A stretch of 64,000 bases of DNA from Lysobacter_L cavernae (lineage in GTDB: Bacteria > Pseudomonadota > Gammaproteobacteria > Xanthomonadales > Xanthomonadaceae), in NCBI RefSeq assembly GCF_042648505.1, contig NZ_JBHRXK010000004.1, forward strand, positions 1-64,000, read 5' to 3'. This document shows, piece by piece, positions 9,048 through 18,052 of the stretch (its first letter is position 1; each line of letters starts with the position of its first letter). The translations under genes were made by a program, and so were the position numbers. The notes under the pieces are model-generated. The model was not told the origin of the DNA and made no database searches. It saw only the letters and a list, made by a program, of their open reading frames with translations.

Positions 9048-9743
9048 TCAGAAGCCGCGTTTGCGGCGCAGGCGCCGGACAATGCCGGCGCGTGCGATCA
9101 GCGCGAACGCGCCGCCGAAAGCGAAGCCGGCCAGGTGCGCCGACCAGGCCACCGCGCCGAAGGCCGGGCCGATGAAGGTGAACACCAGTTGCAGCAGCGC
9201 CCACACGCCGATCAGCAGCGGCGCCGGCACCTTCACGAACTGCAGGAACAACCCCAGCGGCACCACCACGCCGAGCTTGGCGCCCGGGAACAGCGCCAGG
9301 TAGGCGCCGATCAATGCCGACACCGCGCCGCTGGCGCCGATGATCAGCCGGTCCGGCGTACCGATTGCGATCACCGCCGCCAGATTGGCGACGGCGCCGC
9401 CCAGCAGGAACAGCGCCAGCAGCCGCCACGGCCCCATCGCGCGCTCGGCAGGCAGGCCGAAGATCAGCAGGAACACCAGGTTACCGAGCAGGTGCGCCCA
9501 GTCGGCGTGCAGAAGCAGCGCGCTGAACAGACGCAGGGTGCTGCCGTCACGCAGTGCCTGCAGCCAGTCCTGCGGCGAGGCCAGCCCACCCGAAAGCGCG
9601 CCCCATTCCATCATCAGGCGGTGCTGCGCCGGGTCGGGCAGCAGCTCGGCGCCGATGAAGCACAGCCACAGCGCGCTGAACAGCAACGGCGTCGCCCAAC
9701 GCAGCGGCGTGCGCTCGCGCGACGGGATCGCCACGAACACCAT
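9048..9743 (-). CDS. rhomboid family intramembrane serine protease
   Basis: Predicted multi-spanning protein of 231 residues. The rhomboid catalytic dyad is Ser138 in 'IIGASGAVSALIG' and His203 in 'AWSAHLAGFAFGG'. The conserved 'HADWAHLLGN' loop at about 79-88 belongs to the oxyanion-side helix region. The family cleaves transmembrane substrates within the inner membrane; the substrate here is unknown. A basic C-terminal tail (RRLRRKRGF) lies on the cytoplasmic side. A short GGGAATCGGGAATGG array separates it from the DUF1820 gene on the same strand. Confidence 0.93.
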   Translation of the reverse strand: MVFVAIPSRERTPLRWATPLLFSALWLCFIGAELLPDPAQHRLMMEWGALSGGLASPQDWLQALRDGSTLRLFSALLLHADWAHLLGNLVFLLIFGLPAERAMGPWRLLALFLLGGAVANLAAVIAIGTPDRLIIGASGAVSALIGAYLALFPGAKLGVVVPLGLFLQFVKVPAPLLIGVWALLQLVFTFIGPAFGAVAWSAHLAGFAFGGAFALIARAGIVRRLRRKRGF

Positions 9744-9996
9744 TCAGGCCCCGCCGCCGGCCGGGCCGGCACGGTCAAGAGGGCAAATCAGGGCGGGACA
9801 GCGCTTGGGCATGGGGGCGAAGAGGGTGGCTGGCCGGTGGCCCGGCTATTGTTAGCGTTGGGTTAATAGCCGCGCTATAGTGCATACGGCGTCGTACGTC
9901 GGGAGGGCTTCCGGCACGCGCTGACGACCGGCTCGGCCGGTCCTCAGGCAAAGACGGCCGCGGAAGACCAAAAATACTCCAATGGAGACTCCACGC

Positions 9997-11355
9997 ATGC
10001 AACACGTTCACGGTTTCACGCGCCTGTCGGCGCTCGCACTCGGCATCACCGGCGCTCTGGCGTTCGGCCAGGTTCACGCCTCGGGCTTCCAGATCAAGGA
10101 AAACAGCGTCAAGGCCCAGGGCCGCGCGTTCGCCGGCTCCGCCGTCGCCGCCGGCGATGCCTCGGTCGTCGCCAACAACCCGGCGGCGATGACCCAGTTC
10201 GAGGGCACCACGGTCCAGGCTGATGTCACCACCATCGACCTGGGCTTTGAGTTCGAGGGCTCCGGCACCGCGCTGGGTGGCCGCCCGATGACCGGCGACA
10301 ACGGCGGCGACGCCGGCGACCTGATCCCGGTGCCGGCGATGGCGTTCGTGCACAAGCTCGACAACGGCCTGGCGCTGGGCGCCATGGTCAGCGCGCCGTT
10401 CGGCCTGGTCACCGACTACGACGCCGACTGGGTTGGCCGCTACTCCGCCGACAAGTCCGACCTGCAGACCATCGACCTGACCCTGTCGGCCGCGCTCGAC
10501 ATCACCGAGCGCTTCTCGGTCGGCCTGGGCATGATCTATGAGCGCGCCGACGTGACCCTGTCGAAGGCGGTGGACTTCGGCACGATCATCTGCGCCTCGG
10601 GCAGCCCGGCCAACTGCTTCAACCCGGCCTACCCGTTCCGTCCGCAGGCCAACGACGGCCATGCCGAGGTCGAAGGCGACAGCAACAGCTTCGGCTGGCT
10701 GGTTGGCGCCACCCTGCGTCCGACCGACAAGCTGTCGATCGGCGTGTCGTACCGCTCCGAGATCGACCACGAGATCGACGGTTCGGTCGACTGGACCGTG
10801 CCGGGCAATGTGCAGGCCGCGCTCGGCGGCAACCCGAACACCGCCGTGCTGTTCAAGGACGGTGGCGCCCGCGCCGACCTGACCACGCCGTCGGTCACCA
10901 CGGTCAGCGTCGCCTACCAGTTCACCGACGCCTTCTCGATGATGGCCGACTGGTCGCAGACCGGCTGGGACTCGCTGCGCGAGATCAACATCGACTTCGC
11001 CAACCCGGATCCGAACTCGGTCGAGGACTTCGACTGGAAGGAAACGCAGTTCTGGTCGCTGGGCGGCGAGTACAAGCTTACCGACGCCTGGACCCTGCGC
11101 GGTGGCTACGCCTACGACGAGAGCCCGACCGACATCGCCACGCGCACGCCGCGCCTGCCTGACGGCAACCGCAAGTGGTACTCGCTCGGCGCCAGCTGGC
11201 AGGCCACGCAGAGCCTCGAGGTCAACTTCGCCTACACCTACCTCGACGCCGGCAACCCGCAGATCGACCTTGCCGACGCCCAGGGCCACACCCTGGTCGG
11301 CGAGTACGACGCAAACGTCAGCCTGTACGGCATCTCGGCGCAGTACAAGTTCTAA
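9997..11355 (+). CDS. OmpP1/FadL/TodX family outer membrane transporter
   Basis: Outer-membrane beta-barrel protein of 452 residues. A signal peptide (about 1-29) precedes the mature N-terminus 'SGFQIKENSVKAQGRAFAGSA', typical of FadL homologues, whose N-terminal plug contains an NPAAM-like motif (here 'ANNPAAMTQF'). The protein ends in phenylalanine (SAQYKF), the outer-membrane insertion signal. FadL proteins admit long-chain fatty acids or aromatic hydrocarbons by lateral diffusion. GGAG at 9984-9987 supports the ATG at 9997 over the in-frame ATG 15 bases upstream. The 250-bp leader and the downstream terminator make it monocistronic. Confidence 0.93.
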   Translation: MQHVHGFTRLSALALGITGALAFGQVHASGFQIKENSVKAQGRAFAGSAVAAGDASVVANNPAAMTQFEGTTVQADVTTIDLGFEFEGSGTALGGRPMTGDNGGDAGDLIPVPAMAFVHKLDNGLALGAMVSAPFGLVTDYDADWVGRYSADKSDLQTIDLTLSAALDITERFSVGLGMIYERADVTLSKAVDFGTIICASGSPANCFNPAYPFRPQANDGHAEVEGDSNSFGWLVGATLRPTDKLSIGVSYRSEIDHEIDGSVDWTVPGNVQAALGGNPNTAVLFKDGGARADLTTPSVTTVSVAYQFTDAFSMMADWSQTGWDSLREINIDFANPDPNSVEDFDWKETQFWSLGGEYKLTDAWTLRGGYAYDESPTDIATRTPRLPDGNRKWYSLGASWQATQSLEVNFAYTYLDAGNPQIDLADAQGHTLVGEYDANVSLYGISAQYKF

Positions 11356-11373
11356 GCAAGCGCGTCATCGAAA

Positions 11374-11403
11374 GAAAAAGCCCCGCTTCGGCGGGGCTTT
11401 TTT
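11374..11403. terminator. rho-independent terminator, bidirectional
   Basis: The stem AAAAGCCCCGC/GCGGGGCTTTT closes on a TTCG tetraloop and runs into T6 on the plus strand. The A-rich 5' side gives a T-run on the other strand, so it can end both the FadL-type gene and the converging GST gene. Confidence 0.9.
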
Positions 11404-11439
11404 GTGGCGCAGCCTGGGCGCGCGATCCGCAACGGTGCC

Positions 11440-12168
11440 TCAGGCGGCCAGCGGCAGCCACTCCAGCGCTTCGCCCATATCGACCTCGCCGAGGAAGCCA
11501 CCGGCCGTCACTGCCGGCTTCTGCTTCTCGATCGCGTGGGCGAAGACCACCGCCGGATCAGCTTCGAGCTTGTCATACAGGCGCTGCAGGTTCGGGTAGT
11601 CGCGGCGGTCGATGACGTCGTGGTAGCGGGTCCAACGGGCGATGCCGGCGAAGTAGGCGTCGGCCAGGGTCTTGTGTTCGCCCAGCAGCCAGGGTTGATC
11701 GCCGAGCATGGCCTCGAGCAGCGCATGGGCGCGGATCACCTTGGCGCGGCCGTATTCGCGCAGCACCGCCGCTTCGTTGGCGTCGCTGCCGTGCTCGAGG
11801 ATGTGCCACAGCGGCACGAAGGCATTGAAGAAGGTCGTGTTGAGGAAGCCGAGCATCTGGTTGAGGCGGTCGAACTGCGCCGTGCCCTGGGCGAAGCCGA
11901 TGCCCTTCGCGATGCCGCGCGCGCCGATGTGGTTGAGGATGGCGGCGCTCTCGCTGATGATCTGGCCGTCCGCGGTCAGCAGCGAAGGCGTTTCCGCGAC
12001 CGGGTTGATGCGGCGGTAGGCGTCGCTGGTCACCATTTCGGGCATCTCGATGCGGGACAGGCGGTAGGGCTGTCCCAGCCATTCCAGCGCGACGATCGAA
12101 CCGAACGAGCAGCCCGAAGGCACGCCGTAGAACAGGGTGGGGGCGGTGGCGGAGGAGGGGGTGGTCAT
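11440..12168 (-). CDS. glutathione S-transferase family protein
   Basis: Predicted 242-residue cytosolic GST. The N-terminal thioredoxin-like domain starts 'LFYGVPSGCSFGSIVALEWLG' with a serine/cysteine pair at the active-site position, then 'NPVAETPSLL' containing the cis-proline, and 'ISESAAILNHI' with the glutathione-contacting ES pair. A helical C-terminal domain follows (about 95-230). Start at 12168, with AGGAC nearby. It diverges from the LysR gene, an arrangement in which the regulator usually controls the divergent gene. Substrate unknown. Confidence 0.9.
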   Translation of the reverse strand: MTTPSSATAPTLFYGVPSGCSFGSIVALEWLGQPYRLSRIEMPEMVTSDAYRRINPVAETPSLLTADGQIISESAAILNHIGARGIAKGIGFAQGTAQFDRLNQMLGFLNTTFFNAFVPLWHILEHGSDANEAAVLREYGRAKVIRAHALLEAMLGDQPWLLGEHKTLADAYFAGIARWTRYHDVIDRRDYPNLQRLYDKLEADPAVVFAHAIEKQKPAVTAGGFLGEVDMGEALEWLPLAA

Positions 12169-12252
12169 GGTGGTTGTCCTTGATTGAGGGACCCGAAGTC
12201 GGGGTGCGATCAATCTATTTCCGTGGACATTGACTGAGTAGTAGGCAAATAT

Positions 12253-12267
12253 TGGACTTATCGTCCA
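12253..12267. promoter_or_regulatory. candidate LysR operator palindrome
   Basis: TGGAC-TTATC-GTCCA, a 15-bp dyad with a five-base centre, sits 20 bp before the GTG of the LysR gene in the GST/LysR divergent gap. LysR-type regulators bind such T-N11-A dyads near their own promoter. Inference from position and symmetry only. Confidence 0.4.
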
Positions 12268-12286
12268 TGATTACGGACTTTGCACC

Positions 12287-13183
12287 GTGCTCAATCTCAA
12301 CGACCTCGTGCTGTTTGCCGCCGCCGTCGAGCACGGTGGCTTTGCTGCCGCCTCACGCCATCTGGGTGTGCCGAAATCGACCATCAGCAAGCGGGTGGCC
12401 GAGCTCGAAGAAGGCCTGGCAGCGCGCCTGATCCATCGCACGTCGCGCAGCTTCGTCCTGACCGAGCTTGGGCGTGACTTCTACGAACATGCGCGCGCCG
12501 CGTTGATCGAGACCGAGGCCGCAGAAGCGGTGGTGCGCCGGCGCCAGGCCGAACCCGGCGGCACGGTGAAGATCACCGCCTCGGTGCCGACCGCGCAGAT
12601 GCACCTGGCGCCGCACTTGCCGGCGCTGGCGCGCGCGTACCCGCGCGTGCAGGTGCAGGTGGTGGTCACCGACCGCTTCGTCGATCTGGTGCAGGAGGGC
12701 TTCGACATCGCCGTGCGCAGCCACTTCGCGCCGTTGCCGGATTCCGGGCTGGTGCAGCGGCAGTTGCTGGTCGAGCCGATCCTGCTGGTGGCCGCGCCCG
12801 CCTACCTCGATCAACGCGAGGCGCTGCATTTGCCCGCGGATCTGGCCAGCCACGACGGCCTGCTGACCGCAGCGACGGCCACCCATTGGCAGCTCTCCGA
12901 TGCGAACGGCGAGACGGCGCAGGTGACGCCGCTGCCGCGAATGGTGGCCAACGAATCGACCGTGCTGGTCAGCGCGGCGATCGCCGGGCTGGGCGTGGTC
13001 TGCCTGCCCGAGACGATCTGCCGCGCGCCACTCGCGGCCGGGCAGCTGGTGCGCGTGCTGCCGGAGTGGAGTGCGGGCCGTGTCACCACCACGCTGGTGA
13101 TGCCGCACCGGCGCGGCCAGCTGCCGGCGGTGCGCGCTACCGTGGAGTTTCTGGCGCGCTGCCTGGGCGCAGCAGACACCTGA
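12287..13183 (+). CDS. LysR family transcriptional regulator
   Basis: Predicted regulator of 298 residues. The N-terminal winged helix-turn-helix is clear ('FAAAVEHGGFAAASRHLGVPKSTISKRVAELEE', about residues 10-45), with the family's 'RLIHRTSRSFVLTELG' wing. A periplasmic-binding-protein-like effector domain follows (about 88-295). The start is a GTG. The protein is of the CrgA-like class, with 'GFDIAVRSHFAPLPDSGLVQRQL' in the effector domain. It diverges from the GST gene, the most likely target together with itself. The effector is unknown. Confidence 0.93.
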   Translation: MLNLNDLVLFAAAVEHGGFAAASRHLGVPKSTISKRVAELEEGLAARLIHRTSRSFVLTELGRDFYEHARAALIETEAAEAVVRRRQAEPGGTVKITASVPTAQMHLAPHLPALARAYPRVQVQVVVTDRFVDLVQEGFDIAVRSHFAPLPDSGLVQRQLLVEPILLVAAPAYLDQREALHLPADLASHDGLLTAATATHWQLSDANGETAQVTPLPRMVANESTVLVSAAIAGLGVVCLPETICRAPLAAGQLVRVLPEWSAGRVTTTLVMPHRRGQLPAVRATVEFLARCLGAADT

Positions 13184-13215
13184 AAAAACACGCGCGAGGA
13201 GAAACCTCGCGCGTG
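13183..13215 (-). terminator. rho-independent terminator of putA
   Basis: An 11-bp perfect stem, CACGCGCGAGG/CCTCGCGCGTG around AGAAA, is followed on the minus strand by six Ts. It lies against the LysR stop codon and, by orientation of the T-run, terminates transcripts arriving from putA. Confidence 0.75.
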
Positions 13216-13294
13216 GTGTTGGCGGCGGGCGTTGGGCCCGCCGAATGCTGGCGGCGTTTACTCGTTCCGGCCCTGCGCTTCGCGACGGGCGTTC

Positions 13295-13401
13295 GTAAGC
13301 ACGCGAGCCAGTGGCTCGCAAACGCGCTTACTCGTCCGGCCCGCCGCAGCGCGGCGGGCGTTCGTAGCCACGCGCGGCAGTGCCGCGCAAGCCGTGGCTA
13401 C
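13295..13401. repeat. array of GTAG/GTAA-type REP hairpins at the end of putA
   Basis: There are three palindromes. Hairpin 1 (13295-13331) has the outer pair GTAAGC/GCTTAC around GCGAGCC-AGT-GGCTCGC. The second (13340-13358) is CCCGCCGC-AGC-GCGGCGGG. The third (13364-13401) has GTAGCCACG/CGTGGCTAC around GCGCGGC-AGT-GCCGCGC. Units one and three repeat with about a 69-bp period. They start with GTA(G/A), like the SMAG-type REPs described in Stenotrophomonas. The third overlaps the putA stop codon. Confidence 0.8.
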
Positions 13402-16400
13402 TCACCCAACGTCAGCAGCGAGGCGTTGCCGCCGGCGGCCGTGGTGTTGATGGTGATCGTCTTCTCGGTGGTGAAGCGCGGCAGGTAGTGCGGGCCGCCG
13501 GCCTTGGGGCCGGTGCCGGACAGGTTCTGGCCGCCGAACGGCTGCACGCCGACCACCGCACCGATCTGGTTGCGGTTGACGTAGCAGTTGCCGACCTTCG
13601 CCCGCGCGCTGATCTTGTCGACGGTCTCGTCGATGCGCGAGTGGATGCCCAGGGTCAGGCCGTAGCCGGTGGCGTTGATCGCGTCGATGACGTTGTCGAG
13701 CTGGTCGGCCTTCCAGCGGATCACGTGCAGCACTGGGCCGAAGACCTCCTTGCGCAGCTGGTCCAGCGACTTCAGTGCGTACGCGCGCGGCGCGAAGAAG
13801 CTGCCGTGGGCGGCATCGCCGTCGAGTGCGACCTCGCCGATCTTGCTCGCTTCCACGTCCATGCGCGCGGCGTGGTCGACCAGCATCTGCAGTGCGTCGT
13901 TGTCGATCACCGGGCCGACGTCAGTCGACAGCAGGCCGGGGTCGCCGACCTTCAGTTCATTCATCGCGCCGGCCAGCATCGCGGTGACCTTGTCGGCGAT
14001 GTCGTCCTGCACGAACAGCACGCGCGCGGCCGAGCAGCGCTGGCCGGCCGAAGTGAAGGCCGAGCCGATCGCGTCCTTGACCACCTGTTCGGGCAGCGAC
14101 GAGGAGTCGGCGATCAGCGCGTTCTGGCCACCGGTCTCGGCGATCAGCACGCCGATCGCGGCATCGCGCGCGGCCATGGCGCGGTTGATGGCGCGCGCGG
14201 TGTCGGTTGAGCCGGTGAAGGCCACGCCGGCCACGCGCGGGTCACGCGTCAGCGCGGCGCCGACGGTGGCGCCGTCGCCGGGCAGGAACTGCAGCACCGC
14301 TTCCGGCACGCCGGCTTCGTGCAGCAGCTTGATCGCGTAGTAGCCGATCAGGTTGGTCTGCTCGGCCGGCTTGGCGATGACGCTGTTGCCGGCGGCCAGC
14401 GCCGCGGCGATTTGTCCGGCGAAGATCGCCAGCGGGAAGTTCCACGGGCTGATGCAGACGAACACGCCACGGCCGGACAGCTGCAGGGTGTTGGACTCGC
14501 CGGTCGGGCCCGGCAGGGCTTCCACCGCGAAGATCTTGCGCGCCTGCTGGCCGTAGTAACGCAGGAAGTCGACCGCCTCGCGCACTTCGGCAACGCCGTC
14601 GGGGATGGTCTTGCCGGCTTCCTTGGTGCACAGCGCCAGGTACTGCGGCATGCGCTGCTCAAGCATCTGCGCCGCGTGCTCCAGGATCGCGGCGCGCGAA
14701 GCGGCCGGCGTCGCATTCCATGCATCCTGCGCGGCGACCGCGTTGTTCAGCGCCAACTCGACCGTGGCGGCATCGGCGGCCTGCCATTGGCCGACGGTCT
14801 CGCGGCGGTCGGCCGGATTGGTCACGGCGATGTGCGGACCGGACACGGTCGCGCCCGGCACCAGCGGTGCGGCACGCCAGTCGGCCTTGGCTGCGGCATT
14901 GACCTGCTCGGCGAGCATGCGAAGTTGATCGTCGTTGGCGAGGTTGATGCCCATGGAGTTGCTCCTCTCGAAATACTGATGTGCAGCCGCATAGCTGCGG
15001 TACAGGTCGACCGGCTGCGGGATGCGCGGGTGTGGAATGGAATCGAACGACGACACGGTTTCGACCGGATCGCGGATGAGGTCGTCGATGGCGACGTCCT
15101 CGTCGGTGATGCGGTTGACGAAGCTGGAGTTGGCGCCGTTCTCGAGCAGGCGCCGCACCAGGTACGGCAGCAGGTCTTCGTGCGAGCCGACCGGTGCGTA
15201 CACGCGGCACGGCACGTCGAGACGATCGGCCGGGATGACCTCGGCGTAGAGGTCGTCGCCCATGCCGTGCAACTTCTGGAACTCGAAGTGTTTCTCGCGG
15301 CCCATCGCCTTCGCGCGCTGGTGGATCGTGGCGATCGTCTGCGCGTTGTGGGTGGCGAACATCGGGTAGATCGCATCCGATGCTTCGAGCATGCGGCGCG
15401 CGTTGGCCAGGTACGACACGTCGGTGTTGGGCTTGCGCGTGAACACCGGATAGCCGGCCTGGCCGTCGACCTGCGCGCGCTTGACCTCGCTGTCCCAGTA
15501 CGCACCCTTGACCAGCCGCACGGGAATGCGACGGCCGTTGCGGCGGGCGAGGTCGGCGATGAACTCGATCGCCTCCGGTGCGCGCTTCTGGTAGGCCTGG
15601 ATGGCCAGGCCGTAGCCTTCCCAGCCGTCGAGCGAGATGTCGCGGTAAGCCGCGGCGATCACGTCGAGCGACAGCTCGAGGCGGTCGGCTTCCTCGGCGT
15701 CGATGGTGAAGCCGATGCCGTAACGCTTGGCCAGTTGTGCCAGTTCAAGCACGCGCGGCGTCAGTTCGGCGAACACGCGTTCGCGCTTGGCGTGCTCGTA
15801 GCGCGGATGCAGTGCAGACAGCTTGACCGAGATGCTTGGCGCGGCGAACACGTCGCTGCCGATGTAGTTGCCGCTCTGGCCGATCGCATGGATCGCGTCG
15901 CGATACGCCTGCTGGTAACGCAGCGCGTCCTGGGTGGTCAGCGCGCCTTCGCCGAGCATGTCGAACGAGTAACGGTAGCTGGCGTTGTCGCCCTTGCGCG
16001 AACGGCCCAGCGCTTCGCCGATGGTGCGGCCCATGACGAACTGGTGGCCCATGATCCGCATCGCCTGGCGCACCGCCAGGCGGATCACCGGCTCGCCGAC
16101 GCGGCCGATCAGGCGCTTGAAGGCGTTGTGCACGTCGCGCTTGGTGTCGTCGGCCAGGTCGACCAGGTGGCCGGTCAGCATCAGGCCCCAGGTCGAGGCG
16201 TTGACCAGCACCGAATCGGACTGGCCCATGTGCTTCTTCCAGTCGGCGTCGCCGAGCTTGTCGCGGATCAGCTTGTCGGCGGTTTCCTGGTCCGGAATGC
16301 GCAGCAGCGCCTCGGCCACGCACATCAGCAGCACGCCTTCCTCGCTGCCCAGGTCGTACTGGCGCATGAAGGCCTCGATCGCGCCCTGGTCCTGGGCGCG

Positions 16401-16634
16401 ATCACGTACGCGGCGCACCAGGTCGGCGGCGGTGGCCTGCGCGGCGGTGCGTTCGGCGTCGGGCAGGTGCGCCTGCTCGAGCAGATGGCGGACGTGGGCG
16501 GCCTCGTCGCGGACCCAGCCGGCGGTGAGTGCGGCGCGTGGGCCGGTTGGGGCCGGCGGGAGTTCGGGGCTGAGCAGCAGCGCGTGCGGCGGCGGGACGT
16601 CGCTGGTGACGGCAGAGGAAGCGGTGGTGGTCAT
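13398..16634 (-). CDS. putA: bifunctional proline dehydrogenase / L-glutamate gamma-semialdehyde dehydrogenase
   Basis: Oxidises proline to glutamate in two FAD- and NAD-dependent steps, feeding electrons to the quinone pool. In the predicted 1078 residues, the proline dehydrogenase barrel spans about 170-480, with 'FTIDAEEADRLELSLD' and 'VRLVKGAYWDSEVKRAQ'. The aldehyde dehydrogenase domain (about 560-1050) has 'SPWNFPLAIF', 'AETGGQNALI' and catalytic Cys867 in 'AGQRCSAARVLF'. There is no ribbon-helix-helix DNA-binding domain at the N-terminus, so this is the non-regulatory form, shorter than the roughly 1300-residue trifunctional PutA. A dedicated terminator lies downstream. Confidence 0.96.
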   Translation of the reverse strand: MTTTASSAVTSDVPPPHALLLSPELPPAPTGPRAALTAGWVRDEAAHVRHLLEQAHLPDAERTAAQATAADLVRRVRDRAQDQGAIEAFMRQYDLGSEEGVLLMCVAEALLRIPDQETADKLIRDKLGDADWKKHMGQSDSVLVNASTWGLMLTGHLVDLADDTKRDVHNAFKRLIGRVGEPVIRLAVRQAMRIMGHQFVMGRTIGEALGRSRKGDNASYRYSFDMLGEGALTTQDALRYQQAYRDAIHAIGQSGNYIGSDVFAAPSISVKLSALHPRYEHAKRERVFAELTPRVLELAQLAKRYGIGFTIDAEEADRLELSLDVIAAAYRDISLDGWEGYGLAIQAYQKRAPEAIEFIADLARRNGRRIPVRLVKGAYWDSEVKRAQVDGQAGYPVFTRKPNTDVSYLANARRMLEASDAIYPMFATHNAQTIATIHQRAKAMGREKHFEFQKLHGMGDDLYAEVIPADRLDVPCRVYAPVGSHEDLLPYLVRRLLENGANSSFVNRITDEDVAIDDLIRDPVETVSSFDSIPHPRIPQPVDLYRSYAAAHQYFERSNSMGINLANDDQLRMLAEQVNAAAKADWRAAPLVPGATVSGPHIAVTNPADRRETVGQWQAADAATVELALNNAVAAQDAWNATPAASRAAILEHAAQMLEQRMPQYLALCTKEAGKTIPDGVAEVREAVDFLRYYGQQARKIFAVEALPGPTGESNTLQLSGRGVFVCISPWNFPLAIFAGQIAAALAAGNSVIAKPAEQTNLIGYYAIKLLHEAGVPEAVLQFLPGDGATVGAALTRDPRVAGVAFTGSTDTARAINRAMAARDAAIGVLIAETGGQNALIADSSSLPEQVVKDAIGSAFTSAGQRCSAARVLFVQDDIADKVTAMLAGAMNELKVGDPGLLSTDVGPVIDNDALQMLVDHAARMDVEASKIGEVALDGDAAHGSFFAPRAYALKSLDQLRKEVFGPVLHVIRWKADQLDNVIDAINATGYGLTLGIHSRIDETVDKISARAKVGNCYVNRNQIGAVVGVQPFGGQNLSGTGPKAGGPHYLPRFTTEKTITINTTAAGGNASLLTLGE

Positions 16635-17066
16635 CGGACCCGTGGGACAGCCGTGGGAAGCCCGTTAGTTTAGAGCTTTCGGCCGATCCCGGCCTGTGCG
16701 CGGCCGGTCCGCCCGCCGCGTCGGAATGGGGCGGCGGTGCGCAGTCGCGACGGGAACGCCCGAGATTGCGGCAAACCTTGCGGCACAGGGCGTTTCGGGC
16801 CATTTGCGCAAGGCGCGGAGCCGTGTCATGAACGCGCCGCGGGTTGCCGCAAGGCGGGGCGGCGGCTACCATTTCTCGGTTATCCGTAGCGCCCATGGGC
16901 CAGATTGCCCAGGCGTGATGGGCCCCCACGCAGGTGTTTGGGGCTCGCCAGCCACCTCCTTCCGGACGGTCCCCGCGTGTTGGCGCGGCCGGTGCCGGGA
17001 GAGGCAGCCCGCGGAGCACGACAACGCAACCACGTTTACCTAGTGACTTTTCTGGGGCTCGAACAG
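16635..17066. other. 432-bp intergenic region between putA and the cox genes
   Basis: No protein-coding gene can be supported here. The stretch must contain both the putA promoter and the cox operon leader. It holds only weak promoter-like sequence (one candidate listed separately) and a GC-rich stretch without a good open frame. 'CTGGGGCTCGAACAG' before the coxB ATG is a poor ribosome binding site. Confidence 0.6.
16844..16872 (+). promoter_or_regulatory. candidate sigma70 promoter for the cox operon
   Basis: TTGCCG and TACCAT are separated by 17 bp, each matching four of six consensus bases, about 195 bp before the coxB start. No other candidate in the 432-bp gap is clearly better. Weak inference. 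Confidence 0.3.
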
Positions 17067-18026
17067 ATGAAAGCCGGTCGTTTCAAGCAGTGGGCAGCGG
17101 GCATCGCCGCGATGGCGCTGCCGGTCCTTGCGTTTGCGCAAGCGACCGACCCGAAGCCGTGGCAGCTGAACATGGGTCAGGGCGTCACCGCCCAGTCGGC
17201 CAACGCCTATTCGGCGCACATGTTCGCGCTGTGGGTGTGCGTGATCATCGGCATCCTGGTGTTCGGCGCCATGGCCGTGGCCATGTTCAAGTTCCGCCAC
17301 TCCAAGGGCGCGGTGCCGGACAAGGACTTCACCCACTCCACCAAGCTCGAGATCATCTGGACCGTGGTGCCGGTGGTGCTGCTGGTGCTGATGGCGTTCC
17401 CGGCGACCAGCAAGCTGATCGCGATGTACGACACCCGCAACGCCGAGATGACGGTGAAGATCACCGGCTTCCAGTGGATGTGGAAGTACGAGTACCTGGG
17501 CGAGAACGTGGCCCTCACCAGCCGCCTCGACCGCAAGAGCGACGAGATCCGCCAGAGCAAGGCGGTCCCGACCGCGGCCGACCACGCCCACTACCTGCTC
17601 GACGTCGACAACGTGCTGGTGCTGCCGACCGACACCAAGATCCGTTTCGTGATCACCGCCGACGACGTGATCCACGCCTGGTGGGTGCCGGCGCTGGGCT
17701 GGAAGCAGGACGCGATCCCGGGCATCGTCAACGAGGCCTGGACCGAGATCCAGAAGCCGGGCATCTACCGCGGCCAGTGCGCGGAGCTGTGCGGCAAGGA
17801 TCACGGCTTCATGCCGATCGTGGTCAAGGCCGTGCCCAAGGCCGAGTACCAGCAGTGGCTGGCCGCCGAGAAGGCCAAGAACGCGCCGGCCCCGGCTCCG
17901 GCCCCCGCCGCTCCGGCTGCCCCTGCACCGGCCGCTCCGACCGAGGCGCAGCCGCAAGGCAGCTCCACCCCGAACACCGAAGCCACGGCCGCAGCTGCTC
18001 CCCAGCACGCTCCGGTCGCCGGCTGA
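17067..18026 (+). CDS. coxB: cytochrome c oxidase subunit II
   Basis: Inner-membrane subunit that receives electrons from cytochrome c at a binuclear CuA centre. Predicted 319 residues, with a signal-like N-terminus and two transmembrane helices (about 45-70 and 92-115), then a periplasmic cupredoxin domain. All CuA ligands are present: His203, Cys238, Cys242, His246 and Met249 in 'DVIHAWW' and 'GQCAELCGKDHGFM', together with the aromatic electron-entry motif 'GFQWMWKYEY'. A Pro/Ala-rich tail of about 45 residues extends the C-terminus. First gene of the cox locus; coxA follows 26 bp later. Confidence 0.97.
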   Translation: MKAGRFKQWAAGIAAMALPVLAFAQATDPKPWQLNMGQGVTAQSANAYSAHMFALWVCVIIGILVFGAMAVAMFKFRHSKGAVPDKDFTHSTKLEIIWTVVPVVLLVLMAFPATSKLIAMYDTRNAEMTVKITGFQWMWKYEYLGENVALTSRLDRKSDEIRQSKAVPTAADHAHYLLDVDNVLVLPTDTKIRFVITADDVIHAWWVPALGWKQDAIPGIVNEAWTEIQKPGIYRGQCAELCGKDHGFMPIVVKAVPKAEYQQWLAAEKAKNAPAPAPAPAAPAAPAPAAPTEAQPQGSSTPNTEATAAAAPQHAPVAG

Positions 18027-18052
18027 TCGTCACGCATTCTCTGAGGTAGGCC

